From Flavobacteriales bacterium (GTDB lineage Bacteria; Bacteroidota; Bacteroidia; Flavobacteriales; UBA7430), in assembly GCA_002707145.1 (NCBI GenBank), contig PAMD01000011.1, forward strand, positions 14,519 to 78,518: 64,000 nt of DNA. Reading direction: 5' to 3'. Shown here in pieces: positions 25,181 to 34,624 of the stretch. Under the pieces are notes generated by a model. The model was not told where the DNA came from and searched no databases. It was given only the letters and a program-made list of their open reading frames with translations. The first letter of the stretch is position 1, and every line of letters begins with the position of its first letter. The translations under genes and the position numbers were made by a program.

Positions 25181-28060
25181 ATGAATACAAACTCATTCTT
25201 ACTTCGTCATATCGGACCAAGAAGAAAAGATGTGCAAAATATGCTTTCAAAGATTGGTCTTTCGTCGATGGAAGAACTCATTTCTGAAACTATTCCTCAC
25301 TCGATTAGGTTACAAAATGAATTGGATTTAAATCCAGCAATGAGCGAGCAGGAATTCTTAGGCCATATTAAAAAACTTGCCACAAAGAATAAACAGTTTA
25401 AAACTTACATTGGTTTAGGCTATAACAATACTGTACTTCCGAGCGTCATCCAAAGAAATATTCTAGAAAATCCAGGCTGGTATTCTGCATACAGTCCCTA
25501 TCAAGCCGAGATTGCCCAAGGTAGACTTGAAGCACTCTTAAATTTTCAGACTATGATCTCTGACCTCACGGGAATGGAAATTGCTAATGCTTCTCTACTT
25601 GACGAGGCCACAGCTGCTTCAGAGGCAATGCTGATGCTTTATAATACTCGAAGCCGTGCAAAGAAAAAAATTAATGCTACCAAATTTTTCGTTTCCAAAG
25701 ACTGTCTTCCACAAACGATTGCCCTAATTGAAACACGTTCTCAACCCTTGGGAATTCAATTAATTATTGGAGACCATCTTAATTTTAAATTTACCCCAGA
25801 AATATTTGGATGTCTTCTTCAATACCCATGTGCTACAGGAGAAATCTATGATTATAAAAAATTCACAGAACAAGCCCATGCAAATGATGCAAATGTATGC
25901 GTAGCCGCTGACCTTCTCTCTTTAGCAATTTTGAACCCTCCTGGATCTTGGGGTGCAGATATCGTAGTTGGAACCACTCAACGATTTGGAATACCTATGG
26001 GTTATGGCGGACCCCATGCTGCTTATTTTGCTACTAAAGATTCCTTCAAAAGAAGTGTCCCTGGCCGTATCATAGGTTTATCTATAGATCAAGACGGGAA
26101 CCCAGCGATGAGAATGGCGCTTCAGACTCGAGAACAACATATTAAAAGAGAAAAAGCGACCTCCAACATATGTACTGCTCAAGTTTTACTTGCTGTAATG
26201 GCTGGAATGTATGGAGTATATCACGGACCAAAAGGAATTAAACATATCGCAAATCGAATTCATAATTATACACATACACTATGTTCATCTCTCACAGCTT
26301 TAGGATATGAACAAAAAAATAAACAGTACTTTGATACCTTGCTTATAGATTTAAAAAACATTTCTACTGAGCAGGTGAATAAAATTGCAATAGACGCGCA
26401 AATAAATTTTCTCTATTTAGACAAAAAAACATTATGTATCAGTTTGAATGAAACTACCACAATTTCTGATCTAAACGATATTATTGCAGTTTTTGGAGCA
26501 GCAAAAAAAGTTGAATTTAATCAAGTTAAGGAAATTACAGACGCTTCCATTCTGCAGGAATCCTTTAAACGAAAAAGCGACTTTATGAACCATAAGGTCT
26601 TTAAATCTTATCATTCCGAAACAGAAATGATGCGTTATATCAAGAAGCTAGAACGTAAAGATTTGTCATTAAATCAATCAATGATTGCACTTGGATCTTG
26701 TACAATGAAACTCAATGCGGCCAGTGAAATGCTTCCTTTGAACGAAAGTAACTTTAGCGCACTTCACCCTTTTATCCCAGAAGACCAAGCGATGGGATAT
26801 CATGAAATATTTAAAGAATTAGAAAAAGACCTTTGTGAAATTACTGGATTTGCAGGAATATCACTTCAACCTAACTCTGGAGCACAAGGGGAATATGCCG
26901 GTCTAATGGTTATAAGAGCCTATCATCACTCCAGGGGAGATCATCATCGGAATATTACATTGATTCCTTCATCTGCTCATGGTACAAATCCTGCTTCAGC
27001 TGTTATGGCTGGAACTAAAGTCGTGGTAGTAAATTGTGATGACCAGGGAAATATTGATCTAGTCGACCTCAAAGAAAAATCAGAAAAACATTCCTATGAA
27101 CTTTCTGCTTTAATGATTACCTACCCTTCTACTCATGGTGTGTTTGAGTCTGCTATTAAAGAAATAACCTCACTTATCCACAAACATGGTGGACAAGTGT
27201 ATATGGATGGAGCAAACATGAATGCCCAAGTTGGGCTAACATCTCCAGGAAAAATTGGCGCCGATGTATGTCACCTTAACCTTCATAAAACATTTGCCAT
27301 ACCTCATGGAGGAGGTGGCCCAGGTATGGGGCCAATTGGTGTTGCAAAACAATTAGTAGAATTTCTTCCAGGACATCCCATTATTGATTGTGGGGGAGAA
27401 AACGGTATTTCTCCTATCTCTGCTGCCCCCTGGGGATCTTCATTAGTTTTATTAATTTCATATGCATACATAAAAATGTTGGGAGCCTATGGACTCAAAG
27501 AATCTACCAAATATGCTATTCTGAATGCAAACTACATGAAAGTCATGTTAGAGAATCATTATAAAATTCTGTATGCTGGTAAAAATGGACGAGTTGCTCA
27601 TGAAATGATCATTGAATGTCGAGATATTAAAGCGGAGACAGGGATTGATGTAACTGACATAGCAAAAAGACTCATGGATTACGGATATCATGCTCCAACA
27701 GTTTCGTTTCCTGTAGCTGGAACTATGATGATTGAACCCACTGAAAGTGAGGGAAAAGAAGAAATTGACCGGTTCTGCGAAGCTATGATTGAAATTAAAA
27801 AAGAAATTGAAACTATTGTTAGAGAAAATATTCAGGATGTAGATAATATATTAAAAAATGCACCACATACATTAGATCAATGTACCAGAGATATTTGGAT
27901 TTATGCTTATCCTAGGTCAAAGGCTGCATTTCCACTTGATTGGGTGAAAGACAATAAATTCTGGCCAGCTGTTCGGAGAGTTAATCAGGCATTAGGAGAT
28001 CGAAATTTAATTTGTTCTTGTCCAGAAATGAAAAACTACAGTGAAAGTTATTTGCAATAG
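25181..28060 (+). CDS. gcvP: Glycine dehydrogenase (decarboxylating), P-protein of the glycine cleavage system
   Basis: The single-chain P-protein, 959 residues, the usual length when the two halves are fused. It decarboxylates glycine with PLP and hands the aminomethyl group to lipoyl H-protein. The PLP-binding lysine lies in CHLNLHKTFAIPHGGGGPGMGP (C-terminal half). The family N-terminus (FLLRHIGPRRKDVQNML), YTPYQ-like SAYSPYQAEIAQGRLE, and SSAHGTNPASA are all present. No gcvT or gcvH gene lies nearby, so the other subunits are encoded elsewhere, as is common in Flavobacteriales. It seems monocistronic, with 44 bases to the next gene, which has its own promoter. Confidence 0.96.
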   Translation: MNTNSFLLRHIGPRRKDVQNMLSKIGLSSMEELISETIPHSIRLQNELDLNPAMSEQEFLGHIKKLATKNKQFKTYIGLGYNNTVLPSVIQRNILENPGWYSAYSPYQAEIAQGRLEALLNFQTMISDLTGMEIANASLLDEATAASEAMLMLYNTRSRAKKKINATKFFVSKDCLPQTIALIETRSQPLGIQLIIGDHLNFKFTPEIFGCLLQYPCATGEIYDYKKFTEQAHANDANVCVAADLLSLAILNPPGSWGADIVVGTTQRFGIPMGYGGPHAAYFATKDSFKRSVPGRIIGLSIDQDGNPAMRMALQTREQHIKREKATSNICTAQVLLAVMAGMYGVYHGPKGIKHIANRIHNYTHTLCSSLTALGYEQKNKQYFDTLLIDLKNISTEQVNKIAIDAQINFLYLDKKTLCISLNETTTISDLNDIIAVFGAAKKVEFNQVKEITDASILQESFKRKSDFMNHKVFKSYHSETEMMRYIKKLERKDLSLNQSMIALGSCTMKLNAASEMLPLNESNFSALHPFIPEDQAMGYHEIFKELEKDLCEITGFAGISLQPNSGAQGEYAGLMVIRAYHHSRGDHHRNITLIPSSAHGTNPASAVMAGTKVVVVNCDDQGNIDLVDLKEKSEKHSYELSALMITYPSTHGVFESAIKEITSLIHKHGGQVYMDGANMNAQVGLTSPGKIGADVCHLNLHKTFAIPHGGGGPGMGPIGVAKQLVEFLPGHPIIDCGGENGISPISAAPWGSSLVLLISYAYIKMLGAYGLKESTKYAILNANYMKVMLENHYKILYAGKNGRVAHEMIIECRDIKAETGIDVTDIAKRLMDYGYHAPTVSFPVAGTMMIEPTESEGKEEIDRFCEAMIEIKKEIETIVRENIQDVDNILKNAPHTLDQCTRDIWIYAYPRSKAAFPLDWVKDNKFWPAVRRVNQALGDRNLICSCPEMKNYSESYLQ

Positions 28061-28082
28061 TTGCAAGGAAAAGCTAGATTTG
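28051..28082 (+). promoter_or_regulatory. Full Bacteroidota promoter (TTTG-N20-TAGATTTG)
   Basis: TTTG at 28051-28054 and TAGATTTG at 28075-28082 are separated by 20 bases, matching the -33/-7 consensus of the Bacteroidota primary sigma factor. The -33 box lies within the last codons of gcvP. The start of the next gene is 22 bases after the -7 element. This is the best two-part promoter I see in the window. Confidence 0.65.
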
Positions 28083-28104
28083 AACGAATTAATAAAAAAA
28101 AAAC

Positions 28105-29964
28105 ATGAAAAAAATTTATTCCCTTTCCTTATCCCTTATCATAGGTGGATTCGCATTGGCACAAACAGCCCAAACCACAAAAGCCTTTACAAAGGATAAA
28201 ATGGCGAAACCTACAAAAATAATTTACCAAGAAAAAAGTGATCCTATTTGGTCCGATGATTTTTCCGACCCGACCACCTGGAATATTGAACACGATGCCT
28301 CAGCTTGTGATCTTGACTGGGAGATTGGTACAAACTTGTCTTGCGGTGGCTCCTATCCAATTACAACTATTGCGTCTACCTCATATGACAATGGTTGTGC
28401 AATGATTGACTCTGATGAATATGGTGGAGAAGAAGGTGGAGCAGACATTGAAGACTCTTGGATTACTATGGCTTCTCCTGTTGACCTTTCCGGATATGCA
28501 AATGTTATACTTCAATTTGAGTCATGGTATAGATCCTACAATTCAGAAAAATGTTTTATTGTAACTAGTACCAATGGAATAGACTGGCCAGAATTAACCC
28601 CAGGCTTTGATGCTAGTACAAATCCAAATGTTTACGATGCTTTTCCTGGAATATCTGGTACTTCAGGTGAGGAACTTCCTACAAATCCAACCTTATGGAG
28701 AACAAATATTAGTACCTCTGCCGGAAATCAAAGCCAAGTATGGGTACGATTCCATTGGACTGGAACTTGGGGATATGCTTGGTTTATTGACGATGTAGCA
28801 ATTCTTGAGCAACCTCAAAATGATATTGTTTTAAATTCAGGATACTCATCTAATTCCTCGGGCATAGAATACGGTCGTACTCCTTCTAAACAATTACCAG
28901 ACACCTTATATATGGGTGGTGTGGTAAATAACTTTGGTATTGATAATCAAAATAATGTAACAACAGATATTATCATTTCAGATGCTTCTGGAAATACTGT
29001 AGTTTCTACTTCCGCATCTCAAGCAATGCTTGAAAATGACAGTACTGTAGTATTAGAGGCAATTGTAACTGATTTCAATTTTGATGAGGGATTATATTCC
29101 TTGAGTGTGGAAGCTAGTTCTGATCTAGATAATACTTCCGGAGGCGAATATTCTAACAATTCATATTCAAGAAATTTTGAAATCACCAATAATATTTACT
29201 CTATAGATGGAATAGGTGTTTATGACAGTCCGACAGTGAGTTCCTTGGGTTCTAACAGTTTCACCGACGATCCAAATGGAATGGTCTTAATGGCTATGTA
29301 TACAATAGAAGAAACTACACAAATCACGGGTCTAGAAGTAGGGATTACAAGCACATCTATGGAAGATGGCCTAGTATTTCCATTTATCATTGGTTATGAC
29401 GCGTGGGCTGCTGACGATCCATACGATCGAATTGTAGAAAATTATGATGGTGTAATGGTCACTCAATACAACATAGACAATAATGTTTTATGGGCACCAT
29501 TAGAACCTACAACTTTAGAGCCGGGAATCTACTTTGCATGTGTTGAGTTATATTCTGATGATATTAATCATGTAAGAATATTGGATGATGAAACTGTAGC
29601 TCAACCAAATGGTGCAAGTACTATTTTTCTTCCCTCTGATGTTGATCAGACTATTTACACTAATGGTACCGGATTTGCAATTCGAATGGGTGCTGATGGA
29701 TATGTAGATTTAGAAGAACAAAGTAAATTCAATAATTTTGATGTGTTACCTAATCCTTCAAATGGTATATTTACCGTTTCCCTTGAAGATGAAGATAGCT
29801 ATACTATTGAGGTCTCAAACCTTTTAGGAGAAATTATTATGTTTAAAAGTATTGAAGGAATAATGAATGAGACCTTTGACATAAGCTCATTTAGTGCAGG
29901 AGCATATTTAGTTAAAGTTTCAAACCAAAAATTCGAGCAAACACAAAGAATTATTATTGAATAA
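28105..29964 (+). CDS. Secreted T9SS cargo protein with jelly-roll domain
   Basis: A 619-residue secreted protein. Signal peptide (about 1-19, GGFALAQ), then a choice-of-anchor J / MAM-like jelly-roll domain (about 48-235: DDFSDPTTWNI, EDSWITMASPVDLSGYANVILQFESWY, AWFIDDVAILEQ). Beta-rich adhesive repeats follow (about 240-530). A type A T9SS sorting domain ends the protein (NNFDVLPNPSNGIFTVSLEDE ... LLGEIIMFKSIEG ... SAGAYLVKVSNQKFEQTQRIIIE). No catalytic motif is visible, so it is probably an adhesin or surface-binding protein. It has a strong promoter and a strong terminator, so it is a separate unit, perhaps highly expressed. Confidence 0.85.
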   Translation: MKKIYSLSLSLIIGGFALAQTAQTTKAFTKDKMAKPTKIIYQEKSDPIWSDDFSDPTTWNIEHDASACDLDWEIGTNLSCGGSYPITTIASTSYDNGCAMIDSDEYGGEEGGADIEDSWITMASPVDLSGYANVILQFESWYRSYNSEKCFIVTSTNGIDWPELTPGFDASTNPNVYDAFPGISGTSGEELPTNPTLWRTNISTSAGNQSQVWVRFHWTGTWGYAWFIDDVAILEQPQNDIVLNSGYSSNSSGIEYGRTPSKQLPDTLYMGGVVNNFGIDNQNNVTTDIIISDASGNTVVSTSASQAMLENDSTVVLEAIVTDFNFDEGLYSLSVEASSDLDNTSGGEYSNNSYSRNFEITNNIYSIDGIGVYDSPTVSSLGSNSFTDDPNGMVLMAMYTIEETTQITGLEVGITSTSMEDGLVFPFIIGYDAWAADDPYDRIVENYDGVMVTQYNIDNNVLWAPLEPTTLEPGIYFACVELYSDDINHVRILDDETVAQPNGASTIFLPSDVDQTIYTNGTGFAIRMGADGYVDLEEQSKFNNFDVLPNPSNGIFTVSLEDEDSYTIEVSNLLGEIIMFKSIEGIMNETFDISSFSAGAYLVKVSNQKFEQTQRIIIE

Positions 29965-29981
29965 TCTTATCATAATTTTAC

Positions 29982-30011
29982 AAAACAAGGCCCCAATTGG
30001 GGCCTTGTTTT
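29982..30011. terminator. Strong bidirectional intrinsic terminator
   Basis: A perfect inverted repeat: 13-base arms (29982-29994 and 29999-30011) around the loop AATT, with a GGCCCC/GGGGCC core and A/T tracts on both sides. It ends both the T9SS cargo gene (stop at 29964, plus) and the mlaF-like gene (stop at 30030, minus). It is much more GC-rich than the surrounding DNA. Confidence 0.92.
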
Positions 30012-30029
30012 ATTTTATAAATAAATATT

Positions 30030-30785
30030 TCAAATATTTTTCGTTTTAATGGTCTTAAACAATTCAGATGAGAAAACAAAATCTTCTAAATCCTTATTAT
30101 CCGTTTGAATAATATCAGTTTTTCCTCCCTGCCATTGATTTTCACCTTCTTTAATAAATAAGATTCTGTCTCCTATTTCCATTACAGAATTCATATCATG
30201 AGTGTTAATAACTGTCGTCATTTGGTATTCTTGCGTCAATTCATGAAGTAAATTATCGATAAGAATAGCAGTATAGGGATCAAGACCAGAATTAGGCTCA
30301 TCGCAAAACAAGTATTTCGGATTGAGAACAATTGCTCTAGCTATAGAAACTCGCTTTTTCATTCCTCCACTAATCTCTGAAGGATATAAATGATTTACAT
30401 TATGAAGATTAACTCTAGTCAAACAAAAATTGACCCGATCTAACATTTCTTCAGAATCCATATCAGAAAACATTTGAAGAGGAAACAAGACATTTTCTTG
30501 AATATTCATCGAATCAAACAAAGCACCACCTTGAAAAACCATACCTACATCTCTTCTCAAATTCTTCAATTTTTTATGTGTCATACAGACTATATCTTTT
30601 CCCTGAAAGAGAATCGAACCATGATCTGGTCTATACAAACCCAAAAGGCATTTTAATAATACAGTTTTACCTGAGCCACTCTGACCAATGACCAAATTGG
30701 TTATACCTTTATCAAACACAAAAGATATATCTTTCAGAATCTTGTTCTCTGCAAAAGATTTGTCTATATTTTTTATTTCAATCAT
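30030..30785 (-). CDS. mlaF: ABC transporter ATPase, MlaF-like
   Basis: An ABC ATPase of 251 residues with Walker A GQSGSGKT, signature SGGMKKRVSIARAI, Walker B YLFCDEPNSGLDP and a switch histidine in VINTHDMNS. The SGGMKKRV signature and pairing with an MlaE permease mark it as the phospholipid-transport (Mla/MCE) type. Its ATG overlaps the permease stop by four bases (ATGA). The usual third partner, an MCE-domain MlaD protein, does not follow: a terminator and a convergent gene come next. Confidence 0.87.
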   Translation of the reverse strand: MIEIKNIDKSFAENKILKDISFVFDKGITNLVIGQSGSGKTVLLKCLLGLYRPDHGSILFQGKDIVCMTHKKLKNLRRDVGMVFQGGALFDSMNIQENVLFPLQMFSDMDSEEMLDRVNFCLTRVNLHNVNHLYPSEISGGMKKRVSIARAIVLNPKYLFCDEPNSGLDPYTAILIDNLLHELTQEYQMTTVINTHDMNSVMEIGDRILFIKEGENQWQGGKTDIIQTDNKDLEDFVFSSELFKTIKTKNI

Positions 30786-31525
30786 GAACCAAGAAGTAAT
30801 TTAGTGAGAATATAATTAAGTACAATAATAACCACTGAGCTATACACTACTGCATGGGTACTAGAACGGCCAACCTCCAGCGCTCCACCTTTAGTATAGA
30901 AACCATAAAAAGAGGAAATGCTAGCAATAACAAAAGCAAATAATATAGTTTTAATCAAAGCATAAACTGCTTTAAAAGGAATAAATGAATATTGAAGTCC
31001 CGAGACAAACTCGGCAATAGTACAATCACCGGATAATACCCCAGCCGATAAACCTCCGAGTAAACCAAAAATCATACTGATCCCAATTAAAATGGGATTA
31101 AAAAACATCATGGCTATTATCTTTGGCCGAACTAAATAACTAACTGGATTTACGCCCATCACTTCCAAAGCATCAATTTGCTCCGTCACTCTCATAGTTC
31201 CAATACTAGAAGCGATATTTGATCCGAGCTTACCTGCTAATAATAAACTAATAATTGTGGGGGAAAACTCTAAAATTATCGCATCTCTCGTGGCAAAACC
31301 AATCAAATATCTAGGCATCCAACTTCCATCCATATTTGCTACTGTCTGAAGTGTAACCACTCCCCCCATAAAAAGAGAAACAAAGATGACAAACAAAATA
31401 GATTTAAGCCCTAAGTTCATTATTTCTTTAATGACCAATCTATAAATCATTGAACTACTTTCCGCCTTGCGAAAAACGTTCCCTACAAAAAGTAAGTATC
31501 TACCAAAAGAAGCAATTTGTTTCAC
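30782..31525 (-). CDS. mlaE: MlaE-family ABC transporter permease
   Basis: An inner-membrane permease of 247 residues with an amphipathic N-terminus and five or six helices. Family motifs include GGVVTLQTVANMDGSW near the first periplasmic loop, LLAGKLGSNIASSIGTMRVTEQIDALEVMGVNPVSYLVRPK (the cytosolic coupling region) and GALEVGRSSTHAVVYSS. With the ATPase it should form the core of a lipid transporter that keeps outer-membrane asymmetry. It is first in a two-gene operon reading away from the small lipoprotein gene. Confidence 0.88.
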   Translation of the reverse strand: MKQIASFGRYLLFVGNVFRKAESSSMIYRLVIKEIMNLGLKSILFVIFVSLFMGGVVTLQTVANMDGSWMPRYLIGFATRDAIILEFSPTIISLLLAGKLGSNIASSIGTMRVTEQIDALEVMGVNPVSYLVRPKIIAMMFFNPILIGISMIFGLLGGLSAGVLSGDCTIAEFVSGLQYSFIPFKAVYALIKTILFAFVIASISSFYGFYTKGGALEVGRSSTHAVVYSSVVIIVLNYILTKLLLGS

Positions 31526-31610
31526 TAACCTAAATTTCTACTAAAATAAATGTAATTTTATCTAAATAATAAAAAAACGAATATTTATTCAATTTCTTAC
31601 AACATTCAAC

Positions 31611-31748
31611 ATGAATTTTAAAAGACCTACCTATATTTTACTATTATTATCATCATTGTTGATTTGTTCTTGTGCAACACTTAAATCGTGTGATTGCCCG
31701 GGGGTAAACTCAAAAGAAATATCCACAAATATTCGAGCAAATAGCTAG
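31611..31748 (+). CDS. Very small Cys-rich lipoprotein (45 residues)
   Basis: An ATG-started frame of 45 codons: a basic start (MNFKRPTY), a hydrophobic core (ILLLLSSLLIC) and a lipid-attachment-like Cys at 21 (ICSC), then a short tail with two more Cys in KSCDCPGVNSKEI. The order of basic, hydrophobic, SC and polar segments is what a lipoprotein shows and is unlikely for random AT-rich DNA. Small SCDCP-type lipoproteins occur in Flavobacteriales as hypothetical proteins, to my recollection. Function unknown. The upstream region lacks a clear promoter element. Confidence 0.6.
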   Translation: MNFKRPTYILLLLSSLLICSCATLKSCDCPGVNSKEISTNIRANS

Positions 31749-31754
31749 CTCATT

Positions 31755-31780
31755 TTAATATATATATTTATATATATTAA
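31755..31780. repeat. AT-only palindrome after the small lipoprotein gene
   Basis: Perfect inverted repeat made only of A and T: 12-base arms (31755-31766 and 31769-31780) around TT. It begins seven bases after the lipoprotein stop codon. It could form a weak hairpin and help end transcription, but it has no T-tract, or it may simply reflect alternating AT sequence. Confidence 0.4.
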
Positions 31781-31846
31781 TTCGAGTCGATTGACTTAAC
31801 TAAAGCTAAACTTATACAAGCCTCAAAGAACGAAAGCGAGAATTCT

Positions 31847-33244
31847 ATGACAAAACAAAAATTACTACCTCAATCTGCTATTCTATTTAAAGAAGCATTT
31901 AAATTACTCATAAAAACTCTCAAATTCAACGATGAAAACATCAAACATGAAGAAGTCAGAAAAAGTTTACTAAAAGATATCACGTTTAGAGGATATAATG
32001 TTTGGATATTAATCTGTTCTATTGTGATTTGTTCTATAGGATTGAATAGTAATTCGACTGCAGTGGTTATTGGAGCTATGCTTATATCTCCATTGATGGG
32101 TCCTATTCTTGGCGTGGGTTTATCTATCGGAACAAATGATCTTAGTAACTTAAAAGAATCCTTAAAAAACTTTTTAATTGCATTAGGGGTGAGTCTTCTG
32201 ACTTCCACTATTTTCTTTTTGATTACCCCGTTAAAATCTGCAGATGCAGAATTATTAGCGAGAACTACTCCCACATTTCTGGATGCATTGGTAGCTATTT
32301 TTGGAGGCCTTGCTGGAGTGATTGCGATGAGTAGAAAAGATGCTAGCAATGTCATACCAGGTGTCGCTATTGCAACGGCTTTAATGCCTCCGATATGTAC
32401 AGCAGGATATGGTCTAGCTAATGGGAATATGAATTTCTTTCTAGGCGCACTTTATTTATTTTTACTGAATTCAGTATTTATTAGTATTGCTACTTTAGTA
32501 ATTGTTCGTTACTTGCGATTCCCTCTAATATCTTTTGTGGACGAGAGTACCGAAAAAAAAGTAAAAAGATATATTGTATTGATTAGTTCCATCATCATTA
32601 TTCCAAGTGCATTCCTATTCTTTGATGTGACTCAAAAATCAATTTTTGACGGCCGAGCCAAAAAATTTACCAAAGAAACCATTATTTTTAAAGGAAGTGA
32701 GATGATGAATGCAAATATCAAATACAATAAAAATGGTTCCTCCATTGAGGTTTTCATGATTGGAAAACATATTCCTGATGATGTCATCTGGGCATGGGAG
32801 CAAGAACTAATAAAATCAGACTTAAAAAACACGATTCTTAAAGTTGTTCAAAACAAAGACACAAGTGAAGAAATGATCGGATCCATTAAAGACCAAGTTA
32901 AATCGGGGATAATAGAGGAAATGTACCATAAAAACTACCAAGATTTACAATTTAAAAATACCGTCATTGACAGTTTAAATAAAGAACTATACTCAATCAA
33001 AGACAAAACATTAGATTGGATGCAACTAAAAAGAGAAATCTTCACCCAATACCCAGACTTAAAATCACTTTCTTTTGGAAAATCTATTCAAATTACATTG
33101 GAACACATTGATACTATACCAACGCTTATTCCAATTTGGACTGTTGGGAATCAATCTAACAAACTAAAGAATTGGCTTGAAGTTAGAACTGGAGAAAATA
33201 ATATACATATTGTTAGCCCTACTCTCAAGAGGGATACTCTCTAG
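31847..33244 (+). CDS. DUF389 (TIGR00341-like) membrane protein
   Basis: A protein of 465 residues. The N-terminal 230 residues hold about six helices with the DUF389 signatures NSTAVVIGAMLISPLMGPILGVG and GVAIATALMPPICTAGYGLA. The C-terminal half is soluble with a beta-alpha pattern (SSIEVFMIGKHIPDDVIWAWEQEL...) and probably lies in the periplasm after a seventh helix (IVLISSIIIIPSAFLFFDV). DUF389 proteins are widespread, with no settled role. It has its own unit, 98 bases after the small lipoprotein gene and 69 bases before tolC. Confidence 0.85.
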   Translation: MTKQKLLPQSAILFKEAFKLLIKTLKFNDENIKHEEVRKSLLKDITFRGYNVWILICSIVICSIGLNSNSTAVVIGAMLISPLMGPILGVGLSIGTNDLSNLKESLKNFLIALGVSLLTSTIFFLITPLKSADAELLARTTPTFLDALVAIFGGLAGVIAMSRKDASNVIPGVAIATALMPPICTAGYGLANGNMNFFLGALYLFLLNSVFISIATLVIVRYLRFPLISFVDESTEKKVKRYIVLISSIIIIPSAFLFFDVTQKSIFDGRAKKFTKETIIFKGSEMMNANIKYNKNGSSIEVFMIGKHIPDDVIWAWEQELIKSDLKNTILKVVQNKDTSEEMIGSIKDQVKSGIIEEMYHKNYQDLQFKNTVIDSLNKELYSIKDKTLDWMQLKREIFTQYPDLKSLSFGKSIQITLEHIDTIPTLIPIWTVGNQSNKLKNWLEVRTGENNIHIVSPTLKRDTL

Positions 33245-33284
33245 ATAAATGATTTTCAAAAAGGTGTTTTTAATAGTTAAATCC

Positions 33285-33292
33285 TATATTTG
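33285..33292 (+). promoter_or_regulatory. -7 promoter element (TATATTTG) of the tolC-hlyD-tsaB unit
   Basis: A perfect TAnnTTTG, 21 bases before the tolC-like ATG at 33314. It overlaps a possible TTG start at 33290, which can therefore be ruled out as the real start. Confidence 0.5.
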
Positions 33293-33313
33293 TCTGTACA
33301 AAATGACAAATTT

Positions 33314-34624
33314 ATGAGAATAATCTTTACGCTAACTTTATCAATTTTTCAAATATGCTGTGCTCAAGAACAATGGAGCCTAGAAGATTGCATTAATTAT
33401 GCAGTGAACAATAATATTTCATTAAAACAAAGCGAACTAGACATTCTATTATTTGAAAATCAAAAACTACAATCAAAGCTTCAGATTCTCCCGTCTATAA
33501 ATGCAACAAGTTCTTTCAACCAAAATCAAGGTAGATATATTGATCCATTTTCGAATACTTTTATTGAAGACGTAAGCTCAAATTTTAATATATCGTCCAC
33601 AGCAAGCTTTAATATATTTAATGGATTTCAAAACATTAATCAAATAAAAAAATCGAGCAATGAATACTTAAAAAGTATCTATAATTTGGAATCAGCAAAA
33701 AATGAACTCATCAGTAGTATTGCAATGAGTTACTTGCAAATTCTATTTAATGAAGAGCTTTATCAAACTGCAGAAAAACAACTTGCCACATCAAAATTAC
33801 AAGAAGAGCGTATTAATATCCTTCATGATGCAGGATCTATTGCTAAGGGAGATCTTTTAAATGTTCAGTCTCAGGTTGCATCTGAAGAACAACTTCTTGT
33901 TCAAAATGAGAACCAACTTATCTTATCTAAGCTTCAATTGGCTCAACTCCTAGATATTGAGAATTTTGAGAAGCTCCGCATTTTAAAAATCGACCTTAAG
34001 GTACCCAAAGTAATTACTCAAGAAAATATTAATGATGATTTCTTAAAAGCTGTAAAAGTTCAATCCTCTATAAAATCGGGTCAGCTAGCCATTAAAAGTG
34101 CAGAGTATGATTTAAAAATAGCTCGAGCAAATATTCTCCCAAGTTTAAATATATCATATCGAGCAAGTAGCTTATATTCTGAAAATATAGCAGATATGTT
34201 CACATTCAATCAACAAATTGACAATAATAGACAGTCCGGAATTTACCTCAATATGAATATTCCTATTTTTAATCAATGGGCCGCAAGAACCTCAATTGCA
34301 CAAAGTAAAATCCAAATCATTAACAGTCAATTGCAGGCGCAACAATCTCTAAACCAACTGAGAAAAAATATGGAACAAGCTTACACAGATCAGTTAGCAG
34401 CATACAAGAGGTATGAATCTGCTAAAAAAGCTCTAGCAGCAATAAAAGAATCCTTTAACTATACAAGCCAAAGACATGAATTAGGAATGGTAAATAGTTA
34501 TGAATTTAATGCATCAAAAAACAACTTGATTAAATCTGAATCAGATGAACTTCAAGCAAAATATGACCTTATATTTAAGGTTAAATTATACGAATTTTAC
34601 ACAAGTCTAAAATTTGATCTATGA
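33314..34624 (+). CDS. TolC family outer-membrane efflux protein
   Basis: A 436-residue protein with signal peptide MRIIFTLTLSIFQICCAQ and two long coiled-coil repeats of the TolC/OEP family (for example WSLEDCINYAVNNNISLKQSELD near the start and EQAYTDQLAAYKRYESAKKALAAIKESFNYTSQRHELGMVNSYEFNASKNNL near the end). It should form a trimeric outer-membrane channel. The start at 33314 gives a clean signal peptide; an upstream TTG would overlap the promoter element. It overlaps the membrane-fusion gene by four bases (ATGA), so the two work together in type I export or efflux. Confidence 0.88.
   Translation: MRIIFTLTLSIFQICCAQEQWSLEDCINYAVNNNISLKQSELDILLFENQKLQSKLQILPSINATSSFNQNQGRYIDPFSNTFIEDVSSNFNISSTASFNIFNGFQNINQIKKSSNEYLKSIYNLESAKNELISSIAMSYLQILFNEELYQTAEKQLATSKLQEERINILHDAGSIAKGDLLNVQSQVASEEQLLVQNENQLILSKLQLAQLLDIENFEKLRILKIDLKVPKVITQENINDDFLKAVKVQSSIKSGQLAIKSAEYDLKIARANILPSLNISYRASSLYSENIADMFTFNQQIDNNRQSGIYLNMNIPIFNQWAARTSIAQSKIQIINSQLQAQQSLNQLRKNMEQAYTDQLAAYKRYESAKKALAAIKESFNYTSQRHELGMVNSYEFNASKNNLIKSESDELQAKYDLIFKVKLYEFYTSLKFDL

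Larger units (their letters stand above)
31526..31846. other. Divergent intergenic region holding one very small gene
   Basis: 321 bases between the mlaE-like gene (minus) and the DUF389 gene (plus). It holds a 45-codon lipoprotein gene (31611-31748) and an AT-only palindrome (31755-31780). I see no perfect TAnnTTTG element for either flanking gene and no RNA gene. The rest is AT-rich and featureless. Confidence 0.6.

Noticed and set aside
31870..32355. A long open frame (161 codons) on the minus strand opposite the DUF389 gene
   Set aside because: It is the mirror of a well-supported membrane-protein gene, with no start context and no family resemblance.
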